A stretch of 64,000 nt of DNA from Croceimicrobium sp963977415 (GTDB lineage: Bacteria; Bacteroidota; Bacteroidia; Flavobacteriales; Schleiferiaceae), in NCBI GenBank assembly GCA_963977415.1, contig CAXBOS010000006.1, positions 62,001 to 126,000 on the forward strand, written 5' to 3'. How positions within the stretch are numbered: position 1 is the first letter of the stretch; each line of letters starts with the position of its first letter. The position numbers and the translations under genes are program-made. Below, piece after piece: positions 8,942 to 19,236 of this stretch. The notes under the pieces were generated by a model that was not told the origin of the DNA, did not search any database, and saw only the letters and a list, made by a program, of their open reading frames with translations.

Positions 8942-11620
8942 ATGACCTTCAAAAGGATTATGAAAAAAATCGCTACCCTATTATTCGGAATTTGTTTTTT
9001 TGGCCTGCAGGCTACTCATAACCGTGCTGGAGAAATTACCTATAAGTGGTTAAACGGTTTTACCTATGAAGTTACAATTACTACTTACACTCGTGCTTGC
9101 GAACTTTGCGCCGACCGCTGCGATTTAACCATTAACTGGGGCGATGGTAGTAGCGATGTTCTTCTACGAAATAATGGTAATAATACACGATGCTTAACAG
9201 GGCGTGATGGCGTTATTATCGATCAGGTAAACCGCATTCGCAAAAATACTTATACTGGCACGCATACTTATCCTGCCGCAGGTAGCTATCTAATTTACAT
9301 GGAAGACCGCAACCGCAATGCGGGTATTAGTAATATTATTAATAGTGATCAGGTTCCTTTTTATATTGCCAGCGAACTTTTTATCTCCCCCAGTTTAGGT
9401 CCTAATAGTTCACCCGTTTTAACCAATCCGCCGGTAGAGCGCGGTTGTAAGGACAGACGTTTTGAACACAATCCCGGCGCCTTCGATCCCGATGGCGATA
9501 GTTTAGCTTACCGACTTACTTTTTCGCGTACCGAAAATGGCGACCCCATTCAGACTATTTACGATTCCCAATATGTGCAAGACTCGGTAAAAATTGACCC
9601 CACCACGGGTTTATTTTATTGGGATGTCCCTAAAAATGTGGGGCAATATAATTTTGCTTTTGAAATTGTAGAATTTCGTAAAAACGCACAGGGTCGTTAT
9701 GTGCGCATCGGCTATGTTACCCGCGATTTACAGATTGACATTGAGGATTGCCCCAATAATCCCCCTGAAATATTACCCATTGGCCCTTTCTGCGTAGAAG
9801 CAGGGACAAATTTAAATTTCGTGGTTCAGGCCGATGACCAAGATAATGATGTAGTGGATCTAACTGCTTTTGGCGGACCCTTTATCACTAATCCCGCCGC
9901 AAGCTTTTCCGGTGCTACCGGTTTACCTATTATTTCAGGCTTTTTTAATTGGGCCACTACTTGCGACCTGGTGCGCAAGCAACCCTATCAAGTAACTTTT
10001 AAAGCCGAAGATGCCCCTGCTTTTAACGATATTCCCCTAACTGATTTATATACGACTGAAATTACTGTGGTAGCCCCTGCCCCCCAGAACCCATCGGCCG
10101 GACCGGAGGGGAGAGCCCTACGCTTAAACTGGGACCCTAGCATTTGTGCGCAAGCCGAAGGTTATTTAATTTATCGTAGAGAAAGTACTTATGGCTTTGT
10201 TCCAAGTGAATGTGAAACTGGAGTGCCCGCTTATACAGGTTATGAGTTTATCGACTCCCTAAGCAGTGGCGTGGCCCTAAGCAGCTATTTAGACAATCAA
10301 AATGTGGAAACTGGTAAGCTTTATTGCTACATGGTAGTGGCCTATTTTGCCGATGAAGCCGAAAGTTATGCGTCGGAAGAGTTTTGTGCCGCCCTGCCGC
10401 TAAATCTCCCTATGCTTACTAAAGTGGATGTGGCGAGTACCTCATCGCAAACAGGCGAAATCGACATCGAATGGATTGCTCCCCCCGAATTTGATAGTTT
10501 AATTTTCCCTCCGCCTTACCAATATGAGTTGAAGCGCAGCAGCACCGAAAACACGGGCAATGCCGTATTAATTTCTACGCAAAACGGTTTAGTTAATGGT
10601 CAGTTCAACGATCAAGGGCTGAATACCCGTGATAGCTCTTACGTGTATACCATCGATTTATACGCTGGACCTAACCGCGATTTTGTGGGCTCTTCTAGCA
10701 GGGCCAGCTCGGTGTATTTAAAAACCAGTGGACTTGATGGCGGTATGCAATTAGATTTTGAGTTTAAAACGCCTTGGCAAAATGATCGCTTCGTAATTTA
10801 TCGCGAAAACCCTAGTGGCAGCGGGAACTTCGATAGTATTGCCGAAAGTTTTACGCCCAGCTATCGCGATACGGGTTTAACCAATGGCGAAAATTATTGC
10901 TACTATGTAAAAAGTGTGGGCCGCTATACCGCGAGTGATAGCTTACCCCAGCCGCTTTTAAACCGCAGTCAGATTAGCTGCAATGTAGCACGCGATACCA
11001 TTGCGCCTTGCACCCCTCAGTTTAGCCTGCGCAATGTTTGCCCCGATACCATTTACTTTAGTTGGCGTTTACAAGATTTAGGCAATTGCAGTAATGATGT
11101 GGCGCGCATTAATATTTACTTCCGCACGGGCACAGGCGGTTTCGGCGACACACCCTTTTTAAGCATCCCCACAAAGGGTGATTCTACCATTAAATTTGTG
11201 AGCGACTCACCTATATTTGGTTGTTATGCGGCCACTGCGGTAGATGACGCCGGAAATGATCCTGGTGGCAGCGATAATGAAAGCCCTTTAAGCAGCGAAG
11301 TTTGTATACAAAGTTGTTTTACCATAGGGTTTCCCAATGTATTTTCACCCAATAATGATGGCATTAACGATGAGTTTTTACCCACTGAAATTGATCAAGT
11401 TAAGGACTTGGAAATTCAGATTTACAACCGCTGGGGCGGCTTGGTTTACGAAGCAAAAAGCGTAGAAGAATTTCTTTCACCCGGCTGGACAGGGCAATCG
11501 CAGCAATTAAATGCACCGGCACCAGAAGGCGTTTACTATTACGTTTGCAGCTATACCGCCGAAAGTTTAGGCGATTCCAGCGAACAAGTTGCCACCGGAT
11601 TTGTCCACTTATTTAGATAA
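8942..11620 (+). CDS. Large secreted protein with CHU_C (gliding-associated, T9SS) C-terminal domain
   Basis: An 892-residue surface protein. A signal peptide (KKIATLLFGICFFGLQA) is followed by ATHNRAGEITYKW, an opening shared by many Bacteroidota gliding-associated proteins. Next come cysteine-rich PKD-like and cadherin-like modules (about 30-370), several fibronectin-III-like modules (about 370-790) and the type B sorting domain from about 800 (FPNVFSPNNDGINDEFLP, IYNRWGGLVYE, GVYYYVCSY). An alternative ATG at 8960 would start six residues later, directly at the signal peptide. It is monocistronic or weakly linked to ribE, 8 bases downstream. Adhesion or motility is likely; no enzymatic domain is visible. 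Confidence 0.88.
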   Translation: MTFKRIMKKIATLLFGICFFGLQATHNRAGEITYKWLNGFTYEVTITTYTRACELCADRCDLTINWGDGSSDVLLRNNGNNTRCLTGRDGVIIDQVNRIRKNTYTGTHTYPAAGSYLIYMEDRNRNAGISNIINSDQVPFYIASELFISPSLGPNSSPVLTNPPVERGCKDRRFEHNPGAFDPDGDSLAYRLTFSRTENGDPIQTIYDSQYVQDSVKIDPTTGLFYWDVPKNVGQYNFAFEIVEFRKNAQGRYVRIGYVTRDLQIDIEDCPNNPPEILPIGPFCVEAGTNLNFVVQADDQDNDVVDLTAFGGPFITNPAASFSGATGLPIISGFFNWATTCDLVRKQPYQVTFKAEDAPAFNDIPLTDLYTTEITVVAPAPQNPSAGPEGRALRLNWDPSICAQAEGYLIYRRESTYGFVPSECETGVPAYTGYEFIDSLSSGVALSSYLDNQNVETGKLYCYMVVAYFADEAESYASEEFCAALPLNLPMLTKVDVASTSSQTGEIDIEWIAPPEFDSLIFPPPYQYELKRSSTENTGNAVLISTQNGLVNGQFNDQGLNTRDSSYVYTIDLYAGPNRDFVGSSSRASSVYLKTSGLDGGMQLDFEFKTPWQNDRFVIYRENPSGSGNFDSIAESFTPSYRDTGLTNGENYCYYVKSVGRYTASDSLPQPLLNRSQISCNVARDTIAPCTPQFSLRNVCPDTIYFSWRLQDLGNCSNDVARINIYFRTGTGGFGDTPFLSIPTKGDSTIKFVSDSPIFGCYAATAVDDAGNDPGGSDNESPLSSEVCIQSCFTIGFPNVFSPNNDGINDEFLPTEIDQVKDLEIQIYNRWGGLVYEAKSVEEFLSPGWTGQSQQLNAPAPEGVYYYVCSYTAESLGDSSEQVATGFVHLFR

Positions 11621-11628
11621 TCACATTT

Positions 11629-12219
11629 ATGTTTACGGGAATTATAGAAAGCATGGGCCAACTTGAGGCTCTGCGTCCAGAAGGCACGAATCTTCACCTT
11701 ACTTTTTCATCTATTTTTACAGATGAACTAAAGATTGACCAAAGCTTAGCGCATAATGGGGTATGCCTAACGGTGATCGCTATTGATGGTAAAAACTACA
11801 CGGTAACCGCCATTGACGAAACTTTAAAGCGTAGTAATTTGGGCCACCTAAAAGTGGGTAATCAAGTTAATTTAGAGCGCTGTATGTCTGCTAATGGTCG
11901 CTTCGACGGACACATTGTGCAAGGACATGTAGATACCATGGGAACTTGCCACTCGGTGCAGGAAAAAGACGGTAGCTGGGAGTTTAAAATTAAATATCCA
12001 AAAAACCCCAATCATATTACCGTCGAAAAAGGTTCTATCACCATCAATGGCGTTAGTCTCACTGTGGTAGATTCGGAAGACGATTGGTTTTCGGTAGCCA
12101 TTATCCCTTATACCTACGAGCACACGAGTTTCCGCAATCTTAAACCAGGCGACCCCGTAAACTTAGAGTTTGATGTAGTAGGTAAATACGTTGCGCGGAT
12201 TTTAGGAAAAATGAGTTAA
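11629..12219 (+). CDS. ribE: Riboflavin synthase, alpha chain
   Basis: Dismutates two 6,7-dimethyl-8-ribityllumazine molecules to riboflavin. The 196-residue protein starts MFTGIIESMGQL and consists of two homologous lumazine-binding domains, each with a nearby V/N-G-V-[CS]-L-T-V signature (HNGVCLTV at about 43, INGVSLTV at about 142) and a GHVDTMG segment. The length is normal. It starts 8 bases after the surface protein gene, and its last 18 bases overlap the 3' end of dxs on the opposite strand. Confidence 0.96.
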   Translation: MFTGIIESMGQLEALRPEGTNLHLTFSSIFTDELKIDQSLAHNGVCLTVIAIDGKNYTVTAIDETLKRSNLGHLKVGNQVNLERCMSANGRFDGHIVQGHVDTMGTCHSVQEKDGSWEFKIKYPKNPNHITVEKGSITINGVSLTVVDSEDDWFSVAIIPYTYEHTSFRNLKPGDPVNLEFDVVGKYVARILGKMS

Positions 12220-13860
12220 ATACTCCTTCAAGGCACTAGCGGTCATTCCTAATTCTTCCAACTGCTCCTGGCGAGATGCGTGAGCGATAAAAGAATCGGG
12301 TAAACAAATGCTTTTTATTTGGCAGCTTAAACTATGCTCTGCTTTAAGGCGAGCTAAATTGCTTGCCAAACCGCCGGCATAGGTGTTTTCTTCTAAGCAA
12401 ATTATTAATTCGCTTTCCTTTAGCTGTTCAAGAATATCTCCGTCGGGGAAAGGTTTTAAAATGGGCAGATGCAGATGACCAAAGGCGCTATTTTGTACCG
12501 CTTCTTGTGCTTGGGCCGCCAAAGAACCAAAGCTCAAAATAAGTTTCTGCTTTTTATTTTGCCACCAATGCGGGCGATAGGATTTCCACAAATGCTCGTA
12601 GCTTAAATCAATATCGTCTTTAGGAAAGCGGATAAAGCAGGCTTCCTCTTGCGCCCGCGACCAAGAAATCATTTCCCGTAGGGCCTTTTCTCCCGCGGGA
12701 GCCGCAATACGCAGATTAGGAACGGCGCTCAATAAGCTAATATCGAAAGCCCCATGATGCGTCGGGCCATCTTCTCCTACTAAACCCGCACGGTCAATTA
12801 AAAAAACGGGCGCCAACTTTTGTAAGGCTACATCGTGAATAATTTGGTCGATGGCTCTTTGGGCGAAAGTGCTGTAAATATGAACAATAGGTTTTAATCC
12901 TGACGCGGCCATTGCAGCCGCCATAGTCACTACGTGCTGTTCAGCAATGCCCACATCAATAACCCTAGTAGGAAAGGCCGCTTTAAGGCTATTTAGCTGC
13001 GCTCCTGCTAACATGGCGGGGCTCAGAAGCACCAAGTTATCATTACTAGTAAACTCTGCCATTAGGCTCGCTTCTACCACGTCCTGAAAGCTAGTTGTTA
13101 CAACCCTTTCTTCCGCTCGGGGGCTAGATACCTTTAGTAGGCCTTTTCCCTTCGAAGTTTTAAGGTGTAAAAATTTCGGTCCTTTTATTTCTTGCGCATC
13201 TGCGAAAGCGGACAAAAGAGCGGGAATAGAGTTAGCCTCGTTTAGGTGAAAATAATGGAAGCCCAGACTTTCTGCCATACTTTGATAGCGACCAAACTCT
13301 TTCAGGGCGCCCACATTTTCGTCGATGCTTATGCCATTATCGTTAAGAATAATCCACACATCGGCCTGCTCTTGACCTAAGTAGTTTAAGGCTTCGAAGC
13401 TCATGCCGCCGGTAAAAGCACCGTCGCCAATTACGGCTATAAATTCAGCCTTTTCCTTTTTCAGTTGAGCCGCCTTCCAAAAACCAGCAATAGCCGAAGG
13501 TGCGGTAGAAGAATGCCCTGCCCCAAATGGATCGAAGTCACTCTCGAAGCGATTAGTAAAACCCGATAAACCCTCTTTCTGGCGATTTTGGCGAAAGCCC
13601 TCTTTACGACCGGTAATAATTTTATGGAAATACGCTTGATGCCCCACATCCCAAACGAGAATATCTTGTGGAGTATTGAAATGATAGTGCAAAGCCACGC
13701 TCAGCTCGGCTACCCCTAAACTGGAGAGAAGGTGACCCTTTTTACCTTGGCCTTCCACCTGGGCAAAACGGCGTAACTCCTCGCAAAAAGCGGGGAGCTC
13801 GGCCGGCGGCAAAGACCTTAAGGAATCCACTCCTTGATACGTTTTTAGCAAATCACTCAT
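12202..13860 (-). CDS. dxs: 1-deoxy-D-xylulose-5-phosphate synthase (short form)
   Basis: Condenses pyruvate and glyceraldehyde-3-phosphate to DXP, the entry to isoprenoid, thiamine and pyridoxal synthesis. The ATG at 13860 gives 552 residues; a TTG nine bases upstream is less likely. Motifs are GHSSTAPSAIAG, the thiamine-diphosphate signature GDGAFTGG...NDNGISI, EDGPTHHGAFD and DVGIAEQHVVTMAAAMA. The enzyme is about 70 residues shorter than the usual 620-640. The shortening appears to fall in the linker between the first two domains, while catalytic motifs are kept. It converges on ribE with an 18-base overlap. Confidence 0.93.
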   Translation of the reverse strand: MSDLLKTYQGVDSLRSLPPAELPAFCEELRRFAQVEGQGKKGHLLSSLGVAELSVALHYHFNTPQDILVWDVGHQAYFHKIITGRKEGFRQNRQKEGLSGFTNRFESDFDPFGAGHSSTAPSAIAGFWKAAQLKKEKAEFIAVIGDGAFTGGMSFEALNYLGQEQADVWIILNDNGISIDENVGALKEFGRYQSMAESLGFHYFHLNEANSIPALLSAFADAQEIKGPKFLHLKTSKGKGLLKVSSPRAEERVVTTSFQDVVEASLMAEFTSNDNLVLLSPAMLAGAQLNSLKAAFPTRVIDVGIAEQHVVTMAAAMAASGLKPIVHIYSTFAQRAIDQIIHDVALQKLAPVFLIDRAGLVGEDGPTHHGAFDISLLSAVPNLRIAAPAGEKALREMISWSRAQEEACFIRFPKDDIDLSYEHLWKSYRPHWWQNKKQKLILSFGSLAAQAQEAVQNSAFGHLHLPILKPFPDGDILEQLKESELIICLEENTYAGGLASNLARLKAEHSLSCQIKSICLPDSFIAHASRQEQLEELGMTASALKEYLTHFS

Positions 13861-13975
13861 GGCCGGCAAAGGTAAATCTTGGCCGTGAATAAACGCCGCG
13901 CTTAGGAATGGTTTTAATTGAGGTGGCTTTGCCCGGATAGTCAGAGCCGCGAAATTTGCCCACTCGTTAAAATCT

Positions 13976-15508
13976 CTATTCTTTTAATTTCACTACTAGG
14001 TCACAATCCAAATCGAAATCGCGCATAATCATATAGGGGCCTGTAGGGTAGCGATCTTCACTAAAGCGAGCTTTTAAGAATCGAGGCTCTGTTTCTTCAT
14101 AATTGCTTATTTCCTGCGATAGGAGCTCACCCGTATTTAAATCGAAGGAGAGGATTTTTTGATCGGCTCTTTTTAAATCGAAAGGAAATATAAGATTTGC
14201 ACTGATGTGTTTTTCTCCTGAATATTTATCATCTTGCCTTTGATTAAAAATAAGCTTGAGTTGATTTCCCGAAATAATGGAACTAAAACCGGAGAAAAAG
14301 TAATAGCTCTCATAACCAATGTCATTGCTGACAGCCTGAAATTTATCAACCGTCTTTGTCCACAATATTTCTCCATTAGCACCATGGCGACTAACGATAA
14401 GGAAGTCTCTAAGATCCCCTCCTACTAAGGCTTTATTCTGGTGCTCTACAATGGTGAGGTAATCACTATTAGCCAAGGTAAATACTCTTTTATCATAAAA
14501 CTGAACCGCTGATTTATACCTTTCTTGCACAGCGGTGTATGATTTTGGCCAGGCTTGTTTCTCTGACAAGGGAAAATAATAAACATTTTCTGATATTAAC
14601 TCCTGATTAAAACTATTGATAAGCATGTTATAATGACCTAAAAGCTCGTAGTACTTGTAGGTACCTGGTTTTCTATTGGCGTAATCCTCGGGTTCGGTAT
14701 CTTTCAAAATCAAGCCGCTAACTAGAATAGTGTCTGTATTTAAACGGTCTAATTGAATATTTCCAATAAACTCCCCTACTGAAATGAGGTCTTTCTTAAA
14801 GTTTATTTTAATGGTTGCATAACTATTTACCCTTTGTGCAATAAGAAGGCTTTTACCATCCATCGCCATTGAAAACACATTGCCTTCATCATCAATTAAA
14901 GCTGGCGGCGTATAGGCTATTTCGAAAACCTTGTTTACTACGCTTTTCCCATTTTCGTAAGTCTCGTCACTTTCTCCTATTAAATTAAGATTAGCGTCGA
15001 AAAGGCTAGAATGGGACGTTTTATCATTAGTGATTGCTTGGGCAAAAATCAAAAGGTAATTTCCACTAGGGTCAAAATATGCAAGCGCAGCCTCGGGGAG
15101 AAAGCGCTTGGAACTTGCCTTTAGACCAAGATTTCCTGCGCCAACTTTTTCTCCTTTGGCATTAAACCTCACAAATGCAACCTGCTGTCTCGATTTTAAA
15201 CTAATAATGATCAAGTCCCCCTTTAGAACTCCGAGTCCCACAACGTCTTCAAGCGCTACGTCTTCAACGCTGAAACTGTTTAAAGTAGCACCCGTGTTTT
15301 TATCAATAAAAAAAAGTTCCTCTTTGGTGGTCTTGCGTAAATTCCACACTGCATAACTATCTGTTAAATCAAAAATATTCAAAACTTTGTTTGACATCCT
15401 GTCTGAATCGGGTACTTGCAAAACTGTTTCAAACTCTGTTTTTTGAGCACTAAGTGCTGAACTAAGAACAAGAGAATAAAAAATAACTTTAAGCCATTTG
15501 CTTTTCAT
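13976..15508 (-). CDS. Secreted protein of unknown function, tandem paralog B
   Basis: I do not recognise the family. The 510-residue protein has a signal peptide (KSKWLKVIFYSLVLSSALSA) and then the sequence QKTEFETVLQVPDSD, shared with its upstream neighbour. The body alternates short beta strands with statements such as FVRFNAKGEKVG, YFDPSGNYLLIFAQ and DDEGNVFSMA, suggesting a beta-propeller-like fold. It ends GPYMIMRDFDLDCDLVVKLKE without a recognisable T9SS sorting domain, so periplasmic or outer-membrane-associated location is likely. It follows its paralog by 24 bases, in line with an M48 protease gene. Confidence 0.8.
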   Translation of the reverse strand: MKSKWLKVIFYSLVLSSALSAQKTEFETVLQVPDSDRMSNKVLNIFDLTDSYAVWNLRKTTKEELFFIDKNTGATLNSFSVEDVALEDVVGLGVLKGDLIIISLKSRQQVAFVRFNAKGEKVGAGNLGLKASSKRFLPEAALAYFDPSGNYLLIFAQAITNDKTSHSSLFDANLNLIGESDETYENGKSVVNKVFEIAYTPPALIDDEGNVFSMAMDGKSLLIAQRVNSYATIKINFKKDLISVGEFIGNIQLDRLNTDTILVSGLILKDTEPEDYANRKPGTYKYYELLGHYNMLINSFNQELISENVYYFPLSEKQAWPKSYTAVQERYKSAVQFYDKRVFTLANSDYLTIVEHQNKALVGGDLRDFLIVSRHGANGEILWTKTVDKFQAVSNDIGYESYYFFSGFSSIISGNQLKLIFNQRQDDKYSGEKHISANLIFPFDLKRADQKILSFDLNTGELLSQEISNYEETEPRFLKARFSEDRYPTGPYMIMRDFDLDCDLVVKLKE

Positions 15509-15532
15509 AATAGGGTTGATTGTTTTAATTAG

Positions 15533-17077
15533 TTATTTAAGCTTAACCACCACGTCGCGGTCTAATTCGAAATCGCGCATCAAGATATAAGGGCCCGCTG
15601 GAAATAGGTCTTCACTAAACTCGCCACGCAGAAATCGCGGGTAATTCTCTTCATAATTTGCCAGCTCTTCTGTAAGGGTTTCACCTGTTTTTAAATCTAT
15701 GGATATGATTTTATGCTGAGCTTTCTTCATATCTCTTTTTGTCATGACCGAAATTTGAGGCTTATTAATAATATTGCCTCTAGTCGTATCATTTCTTTGA
15801 CTAAAAATTAACTTTATTTGTTGATCTGCGATTACTGAACTGAAGCTCGTGAAAAAATAGTAATTCTGGTAGTTGATTTCTGAAGGTGTCCCTTGATACT
15901 TTGCGATATTCTTCGTCCAAATGATATCGCCATTAGCCTCATGTCGGGTTATGATTAGAAAATCACGAATAAAGCTATCCAAGATTAGGTTGCGATGCTC
16001 TGTAATGGATAGATAATTGCTATTTTCTAGGGGCAGAATCCGCTGGTCGAAACTTTGCGAAAAAGATACCCGATATTTTTCTGCGGCGGTATGGGTTAGA
16101 GGCCATGCCTTCATCTCTTCCTCTGAGAAATAAACAATCTTCTCCGAAATTAGCTCTTGATCATAAATACTATAGAGCATATTGTAGTAGCCCAATAGGT
16201 TGAAAAATTTGAGTTTGCCAATCCCCACATAGGAATACTCTCTTTCTGGCTCGCCTTCTTTCATTACTAAGGCGCTAATCAATAGGCTATCCTGATTAAG
16301 CTTATTTAAGTGGACCAAGCCCAACCCTTCTCCTAAACCTAAGGCATCAAAATTCATTCTGATCTTTAGGCTAGTGTAGCCATCTATCCTTTGCGCTAAA
16401 CGAATGCCGCTTCTATCTTCCGCAAGGGAAAAGAAATTGCCTTCCTCGTCAAAAACCAACTCTTGCTTAGCCGCCTGAAGGCTTTTATCCACTTGTTTTA
16501 CGCTTTGAAAAGTTTCATTCGTTTCATTGAGCAGGGATAGTTCGGCATCAAAGGCCGCTGTGTAAATTGTTTCAGGTTCCGATTCCTTCTTCGATTTAAG
16601 GACCAAGAAATTACCCTTGGGATCGAAATACGCTTGGGCCTTTTCGCGTAGCTGACCTTTGGCTGCCATTTCTTTCAGAAGGACTCCTTTTTTAAGCAGC
16701 TCTCCTTTCGGATTAAAACAATAATAGACCACATTGTTATAAAACTCATCCTCTTCCGGTTCCAAGCCAATAATTACAAACTGGTTCTTTATTATTCCCA
16801 TTCCTACCCCGGTCATGAAATAATCTTCTAGCTCAGATTCCTTCAAAACCGCGCCTGACTTTTTATCTACAAAAAACAGTTCTTTTGCATTTGTTTTAGG
16901 TGAATTTAAAACCACATAGCTCTCCTCAAATTCAAAAAAATTCAAGACTTTATTGAAGTCTCGCTTAGATTCAGGAACAATACCGATGGTTTCAAACTCT
17001 GTTTTCTGAGCCTGTAGCGCTAAGGCTGAAAATAGGAGAATGAAGCTTGCTATTGCTTTAGTAAATTGCTTTAGCAT
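15533..17077 (-). CDS. Secreted protein of unknown function, tandem paralog A
   Basis: A homologue of the next gene along its whole length. Both share QKTEFET after the signal peptide, matching internal blocks (SKRDFNKVLNFFE against SDRMSNKVLNIFD; YFDPKGNFLVLKS against YFDPSGNYLLIFA) and the ending AGPYILMRDFELDRDVVVKLK. The ATG at 17077 yields 514 residues with a clean signal peptide (LKQFTKAIASFILLFSALALQA). Starts at 17095 or 17155 would add a non-signal extension. It arose by tandem duplication; function is unknown. Confidence 0.8.
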   Translation of the reverse strand: MLKQFTKAIASFILLFSALALQAQKTEFETIGIVPESKRDFNKVLNFFEFEESYVVLNSPKTNAKELFFVDKKSGAVLKESELEDYFMTGVGMGIIKNQFVIIGLEPEEDEFYNNVVYYCFNPKGELLKKGVLLKEMAAKGQLREKAQAYFDPKGNFLVLKSKKESEPETIYTAAFDAELSLLNETNETFQSVKQVDKSLQAAKQELVFDEEGNFFSLAEDRSGIRLAQRIDGYTSLKIRMNFDALGLGEGLGLVHLNKLNQDSLLISALVMKEGEPEREYSYVGIGKLKFFNLLGYYNMLYSIYDQELISEKIVYFSEEEMKAWPLTHTAAEKYRVSFSQSFDQRILPLENSNYLSITEHRNLILDSFIRDFLIITRHEANGDIIWTKNIAKYQGTPSEINYQNYYFFTSFSSVIADQQIKLIFSQRNDTTRGNIINKPQISVMTKRDMKKAQHKIISIDLKTGETLTEELANYEENYPRFLRGEFSEDLFPAGPYILMRDFELDRDVVVKLK

Positions 17078-17163
17078 ATTTGGGTTTTTTATCATCGTAT
17101 TTCCAGAAAAATTTTTGTTGACTTCGTACATGGAATACTTAGGTACAAGCTCCAAAAAACGCC

Positions 17164-19236
17164 TTATCTTTCTAATAAGCCTATTTCTTGTAAATCATCC
17201 ATAATTCCGTTCGCAATTTCTCGATCGCTTATTTCGGATCCTTTTTTATCCTCTCTTTGATAAAGCATAGCACCAGTTTTCATATTAAATAAGCGGAAAC
17301 GATACCAATCGGAACCATCGATATTATAAAGTGCATCACTTAAAGTGAGATATTCCAAGGGTCCCTCTTTAAATAAATACTTTTGATGAGAGCGAGCGGT
17401 GGAATAACCAAAGTGATTAAAGTCTTCAGCCTCCTGAACTAGAGCTTTCACCGCGCTCATGCGATTGTAATCGGCCACACTAGTTCTCTCCCACTCTAAG
17501 CGATACAACATATCTAGCTTAGCTGCATTAGCAGCGCGATATTCGCCTAAACGATCTTTTACATCTACTTCAATTTGACGTACCGTTTGAAAGTCCATTA
17601 ACCACAACTCGCGCGCATAGGGAAATATATTAGGACTGATCATAACCACCTTGTCAGGGACCTTAGTAATGAGGTTGAAATTGTAGGGATCCTCTTTAAG
17701 TTGGTTCACTAAGGCCAAGCTATCTTTTATGCCTTTGTAGGGCTTTATAAAATTGCTAATGCTTGCACTATCGCTTAAATCGGCCAGTAGATAGAGGTAA
17801 AAATCGGCTAATTGGTACTTTAACTTAATGTGCTTCTGCCTCTCGGTTAAGGAAGAGTCTAAAATCGGATTTAAATCGGGCTTTGGCTTCAAAAGGGTCG
17901 CGTAAATATCGCGCATGGAGGGGTCCTCCTGCAAAATGCGGTTGATATTACGCAGTATTTCATGTACCTCCTGATCTTCCGGAAACTGCTGCAAATAATC
18001 TAAAACCTTTGTCCGGCTAAGGGCTACCAATTGGGGCGTGTTAAAATTGCGTAATAAATGATGTAGCTCTTGTACTGGTCCTGGTATACGCTTTGGATCT
18101 ACTAATAAATCATTAATTCTTCGGTTAGCCACTTTTAAAACCACCATGCCGTAAACCGCGCGTATATTAGACTTCCGTAAAAAGCGGTTTTGCGGGTACT
18201 TCTGTAAGAGGCAATTCGAATTGTAAAAAGCATTAAGATAGTCGCGCTCCAAAACCTGCCAGTGCACCGTTTCCATTTTACACAATTCCTGAATGGCATT
18301 AAATTCTACATCTGCCGAAGCGGAAGATGGACTACTTGTCGCATTTTTATCCATTGCCTCAATTAAACTGATGCGCTTTTCAATATTGGGGTGCGTGTGT
18401 CGCCGATCTTGATAGCTGTAGTCGGTTGCGATAGGATCTACCTTTTCGCGCAAGTAAAACTGCGGTAGTCTAAAATCATTCTCCAATTGGAATAAATCCG
18501 CATCTACATCACAGCGCCCAAAGGGATGATAGGTTTCATACAGATGCTTTAGGCAATCTATCGCTGCCGGAGTCTCATAGCCTGCGTTTTTAAAAATAAT
18601 TAGGCCTAAAGAATCTGCTTCGCCCTCTTGCTTTTTACTGCGTATAAGCTGGTTCTCAATTAGCTCTACCTTATCTAAATCATCCTCATTAAGCTTTCCC
18701 TGCGAATACGATTCCCAAGCATGACTTAATTTAAAATGGGCAATTTCATGAGCAATTACAAAGGCTAGCTCTGCTTTAGAGCCTAGGCTGGCAATAAGTC
18801 CGTTGCTTATACCAATCATACCTGTTGACATCATAAAGCCTAAACCAGGGCTGGCGCCACGATAAAGGTAAATTCGGATGGTGTCGGCCAGTTCTTGATC
18901 GTCTTTTAGTAGCTCATTTTTAATACCTTCAAGATAATTCGTAACAGGGTCACCAAAAGAAAACTTGCCACTATTAACCAACGATCGTGTACTGTAATAC
19001 TGATTAATTTGATAATTCTCAATGGATTTTTCCTGGTCATGAAAATCATCAAAAGCATACCAATGATTGATGAAATCGAAAGGCACCTCACCCACGGCTT
19101 GAATAGGAAAATAGTCGTGGCTAAAATCTTGCGCTGGTAAACCTTGCGCAAACAAGGTCGCACTAGCCTTTATAATTAGTATTAAACCTAGTACGTAAAA
19201 CTTTAAACTAGCCTTACGTAAATAGGAAATTTTCAC
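17164..19236 (-). CDS. M48 family metalloprotease, secreted
   Basis: A zinc protease exported to the periplasm or envelope. The GTG at 19236 gives 690 residues with a signal peptide (about residues 1-31, ending ATLFAQ); a TTG at 19278 is the only longer option. The M48 catalytic motif HEIAH lies at about 163-167 in AFVIAHEIAHFKLSH, and the third zinc ligand is probably the Glu in GEADSLG. The M48 domain is followed by about 400 residues of helical, TPR-like sequence of unknown role. It heads a same-strand group with two paralogous secreted proteins. Confidence 0.85.
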   Translation of the reverse strand: MKISYLRKASLKFYVLGLILIIKASATLFAQGLPAQDFSHDYFPIQAVGEVPFDFINHWYAFDDFHDQEKSIENYQINQYYSTRSLVNSGKFSFGDPVTNYLEGIKNELLKDDQELADTIRIYLYRGASPGLGFMMSTGMIGISNGLIASLGSKAELAFVIAHEIAHFKLSHAWESYSQGKLNEDDLDKVELIENQLIRSKKQEGEADSLGLIIFKNAGYETPAAIDCLKHLYETYHPFGRCDVDADLFQLENDFRLPQFYLREKVDPIATDYSYQDRRHTHPNIEKRISLIEAMDKNATSSPSSASADVEFNAIQELCKMETVHWQVLERDYLNAFYNSNCLLQKYPQNRFLRKSNIRAVYGMVVLKVANRRINDLLVDPKRIPGPVQELHHLLRNFNTPQLVALSRTKVLDYLQQFPEDQEVHEILRNINRILQEDPSMRDIYATLLKPKPDLNPILDSSLTERQKHIKLKYQLADFYLYLLADLSDSASISNFIKPYKGIKDSLALVNQLKEDPYNFNLITKVPDKVVMISPNIFPYARELWLMDFQTVRQIEVDVKDRLGEYRAANAAKLDMLYRLEWERTSVADYNRMSAVKALVQEAEDFNHFGYSTARSHQKYLFKEGPLEYLTLSDALYNIDGSDWYRFRLFNMKTGAMLYQREDKKGSEISDREIANGIMDDLQEIGLLER

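Noticed and set aside
8942..8960. Shine-Dalgarno AAAGGA as proof of the ATG at 8960
   Set aside because: It is only a few bases from the ATG, too close for a normal spacing, so the start choice stays open between 8942 and 8960.
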